NCBI GenBank assembly: GCA_028869495.1
Contig: JAGWRY010000202.1
Location: forward strand, 1 to 18,136
DNA length: 18,136 nt
Direction of reading: 5' to 3'
DNA from: Elusimicrobiota bacterium
GTDB taxonomy: Bacteria > Elusimicrobiota > Elusimicrobia > UBA1565 > UBA9628
This document shows positions 1 to 7,508 of the stretch, piece after piece (the first letter of the stretch is position 1; every line of letters begins with the position of its first letter). The translations under genes and the position numbers were made by a program. The notes beneath the pieces were generated by a model. That model saw only the letters and a list, made by a program, of their open reading frames with translations, was not told where the DNA came from and made no database searches.

Positions 1-15
1 ATATTTTCAAACACC

Positions 16-396
16 ATGCTGATTTACGAGACGGTCCTCATCCTGAAGCCGGTCATGTCCGACCCCGAGGTCGCGGAATACCTCGAGAAGCTGAAGCAGA
101 CCATCGCCGCCGAGGGCGGAGAGATCGTCAACCACGAGATCTGGGGCCGGCGCAAGCTGACCCACATCATCGGCAAGGCGCGCGAGGGCGTGTACCTGTA
201 CGTCAAGTACAAGGCCTCCCCGGCGCTGCTCAAGAAGCTCTCCCATAATTTCAGCGTGTCCGACGACGTGATGCGCGACATGACGGTCGTCGCGCAGGAC
301 CGCAAGATGCGCGAGAAGAAGCCGAAGAAGGCCAAGCCCGCCGCCGCCGCCGGGGCCGCCGCCGCTCCGTCCGCTTCCGCCTCCGCGCAGGTCTAA
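16..396 (+). CDS. rpsF: 30S ribosomal protein S6
   Basis: This is ribosomal protein S6, which binds 16S rRNA as a dimer with S18 in the platform of the small subunit. Residues 1-95 read as a normal S6 fold, opening MLIYETVLIL, with the conserved stretch IWGRRKLTHIIGKAREGVY near residues 42-60. After residue 96 there is a basic stretch (KMREKKPKKAKP) followed by an Ala/Ser-rich tail to residue 126, longer than the usual core. The start at 16 is fixed by the family N-terminus. No Shine-Dalgarno is visible in the 15 bases before it, but an AT-rich stretch (TATTTT at 2-7) lies there. It is the first visible gene of the rpsF-ssb-rpsR-rplI-dnaB unit; ssb starts 3 bases after its stop. The identification is secure; the function of the tail is unknown. 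Confidence 0.97.
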   Translation: MLIYETVLILKPVMSDPEVAEYLEKLKQTIAAEGGEIVNHEIWGRRKLTHIIGKAREGVYLYVKYKASPALLKKLSHNFSVSDDVMRDMTVVAQDRKMREKKPKKAKPAAAAGAAAAPSASASAQV

Positions 397-399
397 GTC

Positions 400-822
400 A
401 TGTCCGAGATTCGTCTCCCCGAGCAGAACACCGTTCTTCTGACGGGGCGCCTGACCCGGGACGCGGAGCTGAAGTACACCGCCGCCGGCGTCGCGGTCTG
501 CCATTTCAGCATCGCGGTGAACCGGAACTACAAGGATCCTAAAAGCGGCGAGTGGAAGGACGACACGAGCTACGTGGATATTTCCGTTTGGCGCGAGGCC
601 GCGGAGCGCTGCGGCAAGATCTTGAAGAAGGGCAGCCCGGTCCACGTCGAGGGACGCCTGAGGAGTTCTTCGTTCGAAGGCAAGGACGGCACGAAGCGCA
701 CGAAGCTCGAAGTGGAAGCGCGCCGCGTCCAGATCCTGGAGAAGGCCTCGTCCGCCGCGTCCGGCGCCGGGGAGTCGGAGGCGCCGTCCGTCGGCGCAGA
801 TACTGAGGAGGTTCCGTTCTAA
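400..822 (+). CDS. ssb: Single-stranded DNA-binding protein
   Basis: SSB coats single-stranded DNA during replication, repair and recombination and recruits partners through its C-terminal tip. The 140-residue protein has an OB-fold at about residues 8-112 (NTVLLTGRLTRDAELKYT near the start and VEGRLRSSSFEGKDGTKR in the middle). A short low-complexity linker follows, then an acidic tip ending EEVPF, the form that binds SSB partners. Its place between rpsF and rpsR is the classical order in many bacteria. Its stop overlaps the rpsR start by one base (TAATG), and the codons of the acidic tip contain a Shine-Dalgarno-like GAGGAGG for rpsR. Its own start has only a weak AGG upstream, so translation may be coupled to rpsF. 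Confidence 0.97.
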   Translation: MSEIRLPEQNTVLLTGRLTRDAELKYTAAGVAVCHFSIAVNRNYKDPKSGEWKDDTSYVDISVWREAAERCGKILKKGSPVHVEGRLRSSSFEGKDGTKRTKLEVEARRVQILEKASSAASGAGESEAPSVGADTEEVPF

Positions 823-1172
823 TGGCTGCCGAACCCAACGCCGCGTCCGCGGCTTCCGAGACCCCCGCGGGGGCTCCCGCATCCGTTCCCGCCGCTCCGT
901 CCGCCTCGTCCAGCGCGGCGTCCGCCGCGCGCCGTCCCGACTCGCGCCGCCGCGCGCCGTATCCCGTGCGCCGCAAGGTCTGCCGCTTCTGCGCCGAGAA
1001 GGTCCGCGACATCGACTACAAGCAGATCCAGATCCTGCGCACGTTCACGACCGACACCGGCAAGATCCTCTCCGCCCGCATCACCGGCAACTGCGCGTCG
1101 CACCAGCGCCAGTTGACGCGCGCGATCAAGCGCGCGCGCAACCTGGCCTTGTTGCCGTACGTGTCGCGCTGA
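822..1172 (+). CDS. rpsR: 30S ribosomal protein S18, zinc-type, with long N-terminal extension
   Basis: S18 partners S6 in the small-subunit platform. The conserved core covers residues 49-116 (VRRKVCRFC to the C-terminal LLPYVSR). It keeps the putative zinc ligands C54, C57, C91 and H94, so it is the zinc-binding (C+) form. The first 45 or so residues are an Ala/Ser/Pro-rich extension not found in typical S18 of about 75-80 residues. ATG 822 overlaps the ssb stop and has GAGGAGG at 805-811, ten bases upstream, which supports this start rather than one nearer the core. There is no good in-frame ATG just before the core. The S6 tail and S18 head are both Ala-rich, and these two proteins contact each other. 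Confidence 0.95.
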   Translation: MAAEPNAASAASETPAGAPASVPAAPSASSSAASAARRPDSRRRAPYPVRRKVCRFCAEKVRDIDYKQIQILRTFTTDTGKILSARITGNCASHQRQLTRAIKRARNLALLPYVSR

Positions 1173-1201
1173 AGCCGCCCGAAATCACGCAGGAGCGTGT
1201 C

Positions 1202-1648
1202 ATGAAAGTCATCCTTCGCACCACCGTCGACCATCTCGGCCGCGCCGGCGAGATCAAGGAAGTCGCCGCCGGCTACGCCCGCAACTACCTGCTGCCGCGC
1301 AAGCTCGCCGAGGCGGCCACCCCGTCCGCGATCAAGTACTGGGAGAAGGGCAAGGAGAAGCGCGCCCAGATCGTCGCCGCCGAGGTCAAGGCCGCCAAGG
1401 AGCTGGCCGAGAAGCTGGCCGGCGTGAACCTCGCTTTCTCGATGCCCGCCACCGACGAGGGGAAGCTGTTCGGCTCCGTCGGCAAGGCCGACGTCATGAA
1501 GAGCCTGAAGGCCGCCGGCTACGACGTGCCGAAGAACTCCGTCCGCCTCGAGAACGCGCTGAAGACCACCGGCGAGCACGAGGTGGACCTGCGCCTGGCC
1601 CCCGAAGTCCTCGCGAAGGTCAAGGTCACCGTCTCCGCGCGCGAGTAG
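1202..1648 (+). CDS. rplI: 50S ribosomal protein L9
   Basis: L9 is a two-domain large-subunit protein that binds 23S rRNA near the L1 stalk. The N-terminal domain (residues 1-50) has the family pattern MKVILRTTVDHLGRAGEI and the motif GYARNYLLPRKLA. A long Lys/Glu/Ala-rich helix follows (about 45-75), then the C-terminal domain (about 78-148) with DEGKLFGSVGKADV. Its length of 148 residues is normal. AGGAG at 1191-1195 lies six bases before the ATG and confirms the start. It follows rpsR after a 29-base gap and precedes dnaB by 16 bases, all on one strand, so it is most likely co-transcribed with both. Confidence 0.97.
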   Translation: MKVILRTTVDHLGRAGEIKEVAAGYARNYLLPRKLAEAATPSAIKYWEKGKEKRAQIVAAEVKAAKELAEKLAGVNLAFSMPATDEGKLFGSVGKADVMKSLKAAGYDVPKNSVRLENALKTTGEHEVDLRLAPEVLAKVKVTVSARE

Positions 1649-1664
1649 CCGAGGTCCCGGGGTC

Positions 1665-3062
1665 ATGGCGCAGAACCCGGCCCTGCCGCCCCAGGCCCTC
1701 GAGGCCGAGATGGCCGTGCTCGGCTCGATGCTCATCGAGCGCGAGGCCGCCGAGAAGGCCCTCGACGCCCTGCACGAGAACGACTTCTACCTCGACGCGC
1801 ACCGCCGCGTCTTCCGGGCGATCCACGCGCAGTTCACCGCGGGCCAGGCCGTCGACCTGGTCACCGTCTCCGAGGAGCTGCGCCGCAGCGGCTCCCTCGA
1901 CGCCGTCGGCGGCGGCCAGTTCCTGGCCGACCTGATCAACAAGGTCACGACCGCCGCGCACGTCGAGTACTACGCGAACCTCGTCAAGGACAAGGCGCTC
2001 CTGCGCGACCTGATCGCCGCCGCGACCGGCATCGTCTCCGCCGCCTACACCCAGGAAAAGAACGTCGTGAAGATCCTGGACGAGGCCCAGGCCTCGGTCC
2101 TGAAGGTCAGCGAGCGCCAGACGACGAGCGGCATCGTCGCCGCGCGCGACATCGTCCACGAGGTCGTCGACCAGATCGAGAAGGCGCACCACAGCAAGCA
2201 GGCGGTCACCGGCGTGCCGTCGGGCCTGAGCGGCTTCGACCGCATGACGACCGGCTTCCAGAAGTCGGACCTGATCCTGATCGCCGCGCGCCCGTCGCAG
2301 GGAAAGACCGCGCTCTCGCTGAACATCGCGGCCCACGTCGCGCTGGAGAAGCAGACGCCGGTGCTGTTCTTCTCCCTCGAGATGAACCGCCACGCGATCA
2401 TGCAGCGCTTCATCGCGGCCGAGGCGAAGGTCAACCTGAAGGACATCCGCACCGGCTTCTTCCGGCGCGACCGCTGGCAGGACCTGACGAACGCCGCGTC
2501 GCGCTTCGCCGACGCGCCGCTCTACATCAACGACAACCCGGGCATGACCGTCTTCAACGTCCGCGCGATCTCGCGTCAGCTGATGACCCGCCTGCGCCAG
2601 GAGAAGAAGCAGCTCGGCATGGTCGTCATCGACTACCTCCAGCTCCTGCGCGGCGGCGGCGGGCGCTCCGAGAGCCGCCAGCAGGAGGTCTCCGAGATCT
2701 CGCGCGGCCTCAAGCAGCTCGCGCGCGAGCTGAACGTCCCGGTGATCGCGCTGTCCCAGCTGTCGCGCGCGTCCGAGGACAAGACCCGGACCGACAACCG
2801 CCCGAAGCTCTCCGACCTGCGCGAGTCCGGCTCGCTCGAGCAGGACGCCGACCTGGTCGCGATGATCTACCGCGAGGGCTACTACAAGCCGATGGACCCG
2901 ACCCTCGAGAACAAGGCCGAGATCATCATCGCCAAGCAGCGCCAGGGCCCGACGGGTTCGGTCCCGGTTCTCTTCCTGCGCGACATCACGCGCTTCGCCG
3001 ACGAGGCGGCCGGCGTCGAGGAGCCCGCCGACCTTCAGGAGAGCCAGACCCAGTTCTCCTGA
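1665..3062 (+). CDS. dnaB: Replicative DNA helicase DnaB
   Basis: DnaB is the hexameric 5'-3' helicase that unwinds DNA at the replication fork. The 465-residue length is normal. The N-terminal helical domain covers about residues 8-110 (PPQALEAEMAVLGSMLI) and a linker leads to the RecA-like motor from about 180. Visible motifs are Walker A ARPSQGKT (208-215), the FFSLEM segment (235-240), Walker B VVIDYLQLL (320-328), LSQLSR (363-368) and SDLRESGSLEQDAD (383-396). No intein interrupts the motor. GAGG at 1651-1654 may serve as the ribosome site. The stop overlaps the alr start by one base (TGATG), suggesting coupled translation. A dnaB after rplI is a common bacterial arrangement. Confidence 0.98.
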   Translation: MAQNPALPPQALEAEMAVLGSMLIEREAAEKALDALHENDFYLDAHRRVFRAIHAQFTAGQAVDLVTVSEELRRSGSLDAVGGGQFLADLINKVTTAAHVEYYANLVKDKALLRDLIAAATGIVSAAYTQEKNVVKILDEAQASVLKVSERQTTSGIVAARDIVHEVVDQIEKAHHSKQAVTGVPSGLSGFDRMTTGFQKSDLILIAARPSQGKTALSLNIAAHVALEKQTPVLFFSLEMNRHAIMQRFIAAEAKVNLKDIRTGFFRRDRWQDLTNAASRFADAPLYINDNPGMTVFNVRAISRQLMTRLRQEKKQLGMVVIDYLQLLRGGGGRSESRQQEVSEISRGLKQLARELNVPVIALSQLSRASEDKTRTDNRPKLSDLRESGSLEQDADLVAMIYREGYYKPMDPTLENKAEIIIAKQRQGPTGSVPVLFLRDITRFADEAAGVEEPADLQESQTQFS

Positions 3063-4210
3063 TGGCGATCCTCGCGGCCGAGGTCACGCCGTCCGCGCCG
3101 CCGCGGCGCCGCTTCTTCCGTCCGACGTGGGCCGAGGTGGACCGCGGGGCGCTGATCCGCAACCTGCGCCGGATCCGCGCGCGCCTCAAGCCCGGCGTGA
3201 AGGTGATGTTCGTCGTCAAGGCCAACGCGTACGGCCACGGCGCGCCCGAGTGCGCGCGCGCGGCCGAGGCCGCCCGCGCGGCGGACTGGCTCGGCGTCTC
3301 CTCCGTCGAGGAGGGGATCGCCCTGCGCGACGCCGGCGTGCGCCTCCCGGTGCTGATTCTCGGCTCCTTGTACCCGTTCGAGAGCGTGCTGGCCGCGGTC
3401 GCCTACGGCCTGACCCCGATCGTCGCCAGCCTCGAGTCGGCGCGCCGCGTCGCCGAGGCCGCCGAGCGCCTGAAGCGCCGTCTCGACGTCCACGTGAAGG
3501 TGGACACCGGGATGGGGCGCATCGGCGTGCGCCCGGAGGCCGCGCCGGAGCTGGTGCGCCGCCTGTCGGCGAGCCGTTCCGTGCGCGTGCAGGGCCTCTA
3601 CACGCACCTCGCGCGCGCCGACGAGGACGCGGCCTTCACCGCGCGCCAGCTGAAGGCGTTCCGGCGCGTCGTCGCGGAGCTCGCGCGCGAGGGCCTGCGC
3701 CCGCCGATCGTCCATGCGGCGAACTCCGCGGGCGCCCTGCGCTTCCCGGCCGCGCGCTTCGACCTGGTGCGCCCGGGCCTGGCCGCCTACGGGCTCTGGC
3801 CCGGCTTCGAGCCGGCGCTGTCGCTGAAGTCGAAGATCGTGTTCCTTAAGACCCTGCCGAAGGGCGCGACGGTCAGCTACGGCGGCGCCTGGCGCGCGCG
3901 GCGCGTCTCGCGCGTCGCGACCCTGCCGATCGGCTACGGCGACGGCTACCCGCGGGCGCTGTCGAACCGCGCGCGCGTCGTCGTCGGCGGGCGGCGCTGC
4001 CCGGTCGTCGGGCGCGTGACGATGGACCAGACGATGGTCGACGTGACCGGCGTCCCGTCCGCGCGCGTCGGCGACGACGCGACGCTGATCGGCCGGCAGG
4101 GCCGCGCGGAGGTCCCGGCTTCCGAGCTCGCGCGCCTGTGCGGGACGATCCCGTACGAGACCGTGACCGCGCTGTCGCCGCGCGTGCCGCGCGTGTGGGC
4201 GGCGCCGTGA
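3062..4210 (+). CDS. alr: Alanine racemase
   Basis: Alanine racemase is a PLP enzyme converting L-alanine to D-alanine for peptidoglycan. The 382-residue protein has the fold III PLP barrel, with the lysine that binds PLP at K53 in VVKANAYGHG (51-60). The second catalytic base is Y273 in VSYGG of the C-terminal domain. Other family stretches are HVKVDTGMGRIG (144-155), GYGDGYPR (291-298) and MDQTMVD (321-327). The first 20 residues (Ala/Pro/Arg-rich) precede the usual enzyme start, but ATG 3062 overlapping the dnaB stop is the natural start. The 3' end overlaps the mlaE start (GTGA). dnaB-alr adjacency is known elsewhere; the tight join to mla genes adds an envelope theme. Confidence 0.97.
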   Translation: MAILAAEVTPSAPPRRRFFRPTWAEVDRGALIRNLRRIRARLKPGVKVMFVVKANAYGHGAPECARAAEAARAADWLGVSSVEEGIALRDAGVRLPVLILGSLYPFESVLAAVAYGLTPIVASLESARRVAEAAERLKRRLDVHVKVDTGMGRIGVRPEAAPELVRRLSASRSVRVQGLYTHLARADEDAAFTARQLKAFRRVVAELAREGLRPPIVHAANSAGALRFPAARFDLVRPGLAAYGLWPGFEPALSLKSKIVFLKTLPKGATVSYGGAWRARRVSRVATLPIGYGDGYPRALSNRARVVVGGRRCPVVGRVTMDQTMVDVTGVPSARVGDDATLIGRQGRAEVPASELARLCGTIPYETVTALSPRVPRVWAAP

Positions 4211-4998
4211 CCGAGTCCCTGTTCGGCGGCTTCGGCGCCTGGATCCTCGAGCTCTCCGAGGACATGGGGCAGTTCGTCTTCCTGGTCCGTTCGACCTTCC
4301 AGTGGATGTGGCGCGCGCCGATCGAGTGGCGCCAGACCCTGATCCAGATGGCGCGCATCGGCGTCGAGTCCCTGCCGGTGACCGCGATGACGATGTTCTT
4401 CACCGGCATGGTGCTCGCCCTGCAGTCGGGCGCGACGTCGAAGCACTTCTTCAACACCCCGCTCTTCGTCGGCACCGTCGTCGCGTTCTCGATCGTGATG
4501 GAGCTGGGGCCGGTGCTGACCGCGATCGTCGTCGCGGGCCGCGCGGGCGCCGCGATCGCGGCCGAGCTCGGCACGATGAAGGTGACCGAGCAGATCGACG
4601 CGCTCTACACGCTCGGCACGGACCCGGTCCGCTACCTGATCATCCCGCGCGTCCTCGCCTTCCTGTTCGTCCTGCCGTTCCTGACGGTGATCTCGGACTT
4701 CACCGGCATCCTCGGCGGCTACTTCGTCTCGCGCGTCAAGTACGACATCCCGGGGATCACCTACTGGCACGACATCGTCGACAACATGCAGATCCGCCAC
4801 TTCGTGCACGGCTACATCAAGACCTACATCTTCGCGTTCCTGGTGTCGATGATCTCGTGCTACCGCGGCGTGACGACGCGCGGCGGCGCGGAGGGCGTCG
4901 GCAAGTCCACGACGCGGGCCGTCGTCGAGAGCATGGTCCTGATCCTCGTCGTCGACTACTTCGCGACCGCGCTGTTGAACGCGATGGGGATCACCTAG
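4207..4998 (+). CDS. mlaE: MlaE-family ABC transporter permease
   Basis: This is the membrane permease of an MCE/Mla-type transporter that moves phospholipids between inner and outer membranes. The 263-residue protein has several hydrophobic segments and the family signature at about residues 98-130 (MELGPVLTAIVVAGRAGAA, then AELGTMKVTEQIDAL). I chose GTG 4207, which overlaps the alr stop as GTGA and gives the usual family length. An in-frame ATG at 4138 lies inside alr and would add 23 residues that are merely alr read in another frame. Its stop overlaps the GTG of mlaF (TAGTG). mlaE, mlaF and mlaD form a complete core transporter; no mlaB or mlaC follows. Confidence 0.94.
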   Translation: MTESLFGGFGAWILELSEDMGQFVFLVRSTFQWMWRAPIEWRQTLIQMARIGVESLPVTAMTMFFTGMVLALQSGATSKHFFNTPLFVGTVVAFSIVMELGPVLTAIVVAGRAGAAIAAELGTMKVTEQIDALYTLGTDPVRYLIIPRVLAFLFVLPFLTVISDFTGILGGYFVSRVKYDIPGITYWHDIVDNMQIRHFVHGYIKTYIFAFLVSMISCYRGVTTRGGAEGVGKSTTRAVVESMVLILVVDYFATALLNAMGIT

Positions 4999-5810
4999 TG
5001 ATCGAGGCGATCGGCGTCGTCAAGCGCTTCGGGCCGCGCACGATCCTGCGCGGCATCGACCTGAAGGTCGAGACCGGCGAGACCCTCGCGATCATCGGCG
5101 GCTCGGGCTGCGGCAAGAGCACGTTCCTGAAGTGCGTGATCGGCCTGCACGCGCCGACCGAGGGGCGCGTCGTCGTCGACGGCCTCGACGTGACGAAGCT
5201 GAAGACCGAGGCCGAGATCGCCGACTACCGCCGCCGCTTCGGCTACCTGTTCCAGGAGGGCGCGCTCTTCGACTCGATGACGGTCGCCGAGAACATCTGC
5301 TTCGGGCTGAAGTACCTGACCGACGTCCCGCCGTCGCAGTACCGGAAGATCGCGTCCGACTCGCTGGCGCTGGTCGGCCTCAAGGACGTCGAGGACTTCA
5401 AGCCGTCCGAGCTTTCCGGCGGCATGAAGAAGCGCGTCGCGCTCGCGCGGGCGATCGCGGCGCGGCCGCAGTACATTTTGTATGATGAGCCGACCACGGG
5501 CCTCGACCCGATCATGTCGGACGTCATCAACGATCTGATCCTCGATCTCCAGAAACAGCTCAAAGTGACCGCGATCGTCGTCACCCACGACATGAAGTCG
5601 GCCTACAAGGTCGGCACCCGCATCGCGATGTTCCACGAGGGCCGCGCGCTGATGACGGGCACGCCGCAGGAGTTCAAGACGACGGACAACCCGTACGTCC
5701 GCCAGTTCGTGGACGGGCTCAGCCAGGGACCGATCAAGATGAAGCTGAAGGAGTTCGAGGCCGACGACTCCGGCGCCGCGCCCGCGGCGAAGGCGCAGGG
5801 GAAGCGCTAG
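4998..5810 (+). CDS. mlaF: MlaF-family ABC transporter ATPase
   Basis: This is the ATPase that powers the MlaE permease. The 270-residue protein has Walker A GGSGCGKST (34-42), the Q-loop at Q86 (LFQEGALFDSMTVAEN), signature LSGGMKKR (139-146), Walker B YILYDEP (159-165) and the switch H197. FQEGALFDS is characteristic of the Mla/MCE subgroup. Start GTG 4998 overlaps the mlaE stop; upstream codons in this frame are shadow of mlaE. The last 25 residues are a charged, Ala-rich tail. Odd point: in a gene otherwise almost wholly G/C-ending, codons from about 5470 to 5570 include a cluster ending in A or T (ATT, TAT, GAT, AAA), centred on Walker B. Confidence 0.96.
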   Translation: MIEAIGVVKRFGPRTILRGIDLKVETGETLAIIGGSGCGKSTFLKCVIGLHAPTEGRVVVDGLDVTKLKTEAEIADYRRRFGYLFQEGALFDSMTVAENICFGLKYLTDVPPSQYRKIASDSLALVGLKDVEDFKPSELSGGMKKRVALARAIAARPQYILYDEPTTGLDPIMSDVINDLILDLQKQLKVTAIVVTHDMKSAYKVGTRIAMFHEGRALMTGTPQEFKTTDNPYVRQFVDGLSQGPIKMKLKEFEADDSGAAPAAKAQGKR

Positions 5811-7142
5811 GTGGTCTCCCTCGAGGCGAAGGTCGGCGCGTTCGTCCTGGCCGGCCTCGTCTGCATCGCGTCGGCGATCTTCCTGCTCGGCGACTACACG
5901 TTCGAGCGCCGCTATACGATCTACGCGACGTTCCACGACGTCGCGAACCTGTCGAAGGACGCGCCGGTCAAGCTCGCCGGCGTGGACATCGGCAAGGTGA
6001 CGGGACTCGAGCTCGAGGACCACCACGCGAAGGTGATCCTGAAGATCCGCCACGGCGTCGACATCTACAAGGATTCCGAGTTCGAGATCGGCTCGACCGG
6101 CATCATCGGCTCGAAGTACCTGCAGATCGACCAGGGCGACCCGTCCTCGGGGATCATCGCGCCGGGCACGACCGTCAAGGGCGTGGACCCGGTGTCGATC
6201 GAGAAGTCGCTCAATCAGACGCTGGCCAAGCTCGACGGCCTGCTCGACGACATGACGAAGAAGGGCCCGCGCGGCAGCCTCGCCGACAACCTGCGCGACA
6301 CGGTCGCCAACGTGCGCGAGATGACCGCGAACCTCAACGACCTGATCGCGACGACGAAGCCGCGGATGGAAAAGGCGATGGATCGGACCGACGACATCAC
6401 GAAGAAGCTGGACGACCTGCTCGCGAAGTCGAACCAGACGATGGCCGCGCTGGCCACCGACCAGGGCACCGTCGGCGCGCTCCTCCACGACAAGAAGATG
6501 AAGGAGGACGTCAAGGAGACGATCGCCTCCGTCAAGGACGCGGCGGCCACCGCGAAGAACGTGTTCGGCCGCATCAACCAGTTCCACCTCTACTGGAACT
6601 ACGACTGGCGCTACGACAGCTTCGCGCGCACGTCCCACTCCGACGCCGGCATGAAGATCGTGCCGCGCGGCCACCACTACTACTACGTCGGCGCGTCGAA
6701 CGTCGCCAACCTCAACGACCAGCCGCGCGGGCGCCAGCCGGACTACTCCCAGCCGAACCGCGTCGACGCGCTGCTGGGCTTCAACTACGGCGCGTGGGAC
6801 TGGGCCTTCGGCTCGATCCGCTCGGCCGGCGGCGCGCGCATGACCTACACGCCGTTCGTCGGCGACCCGTTCTGGGGGCGCTTCTCGGTGACCGCGCAGG
6901 CCTACGACTTCGGGCGCAACCGCATCATCGCGGGCAAGCGCTTCGACAAGCCCGACTACGACGCGGGCCTCATCGCGCGCGTCAACAAGTACGTCCGCAT
7001 CGGCGGGCGCGTCGAGGACATCCAGGAGACCGCGCGCTACATGACCTGGGCGAACATCATGTTCGAGGACAAGGACGCCGCCTACCTGTTCGGCCTGGCG
7101 ACCTTCGGCGCGGCCGGCACGAAGGGCCGCAGCAAGAAGTAG
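5811..7142 (+). CDS. mlaD: MlaD-like MCE protein with beta-rich C-terminal domain
   Basis: This is the substrate-handling MCE subunit of the MlaFED-type lipid transporter. Start GTG 5811 follows the mlaF stop directly, with AGGGGA at 5797-5802 as ribosome site. The 443 residues contain an inner-membrane anchor (about 8-27), an MCE domain (about 32-125, with VKLAGVDIGKV and GSTGIIGSKYLQI) and a helical, Asp/Lys/Thr-rich stalk (about 127-255). The last part (about 257-432) is rich in aromatics and short alternating strands (HLYWNYDWRYD, GHHYYYVG, ARMTYTPF, GRFSVTAQAYDFG). E. coli MlaD is about 180 residues, so the C-terminal half is extra. I infer it is a beta-sheet or barrel-like domain reaching towards the outer membrane; this is not proven. 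It ends 13 bases before a convergent small gene. Confidence 0.92.
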   Translation: MVSLEAKVGAFVLAGLVCIASAIFLLGDYTFERRYTIYATFHDVANLSKDAPVKLAGVDIGKVTGLELEDHHAKVILKIRHGVDIYKDSEFEIGSTGIIGSKYLQIDQGDPSSGIIAPGTTVKGVDPVSIEKSLNQTLAKLDGLLDDMTKKGPRGSLADNLRDTVANVREMTANLNDLIATTKPRMEKAMDRTDDITKKLDDLLAKSNQTMAALATDQGTVGALLHDKKMKEDVKETIASVKDAAATAKNVFGRINQFHLYWNYDWRYDSFARTSHSDAGMKIVPRGHHYYYVGASNVANLNDQPRGRQPDYSQPNRVDALLGFNYGAWDWAFGSIRSAGGARMTYTPFVGDPFWGRFSVTAQAYDFGRNRIIAGKRFDKPDYDAGLIARVNKYVRIGGRVEDIQETARYMTWANIMFEDKDAAYLFGLATFGAAGTKGRSKK

Positions 7143-7155
7143 CCCGCCGCCCGGC

Positions 7156-7413
7156 TCAGCGCGGCTTCGCGCGCGCCCGCAGTCCCTTCATCAGGCCGGT
7201 CGGCTTCTGGCGGTTTTGGCTCGCCCGCGTCGAGCGCCGCGACGGCGTCCCGGCCGAGGTCTCCAGCGCGTAGCTCGCGTGCCGGCCCGCGCGCTCCGAG
7301 TAGTTCCAGCCCTTCCCCGCCTTCAGGACGTCCTGCAGGCGCCGCGGCGCCCGCGCCTTCTTGGGGCCCGCGCGCTCGCTCCAGTAGCGCGCCATCTGCG
7401 CTTTCGTGGCCAT
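7156..7413 (-). CDS. Small, highly basic conserved-looking hypothetical protein
   Basis: This gene encodes an 85-residue protein rich in Arg and Lys, beginning MATKAQMARYWSERAG and containing WNYSERAGRHASYALETS (about 36-53) and PSRRSTRASQNRQKP (about 56-70). I do not know its function. The pattern RHASYALE...PSRRSTR...NR resembles small basic hypothetical proteins I recall from other soil-type bacteria, but I cannot check this. The start is well supported: GGGAGG on the minus strand (7424-7419) lies five bases before the ATG at 7413. A longer in-frame reading up to 7713 runs through the inverted-repeat element and is rejected. It converges with mlaD, 13 bases apart. The charge suggests nucleic-acid binding, which is inference only. 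Confidence 0.72.
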   Translation of the reverse strand: MATKAQMARYWSERAGPKKARAPRRLQDVLKAGKGWNYSERAGRHASYALETSAGTPSRRSTRASQNRQKPTGLMKGLRARAKPR

Positions 7414-7508
7414 AGACGCCTCCCGGGCGGCCGCCGCCCTTCGCCCGAAGGGGCGCGACGTTCCTGCCGCGGAACCTTTCCGGCCTCGCAACGTAGGGAA
7501 CGGCGGGA

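Noticed and set aside
4138..4206. A longer mlaE start at ATG 4138.
   Set aside because: The added residues are alr sequence in another frame, and GTG 4207 gives the overlapping stop/start seen elsewhere in the operon.
4995..6677. A 560-codon minus-strand frame opposite mlaF and mlaD.
   Set aside because: It is a shadow frame of the same kind, with no domain and no ribosome site, and contradicted by the clear MlaF and MCE proteins.
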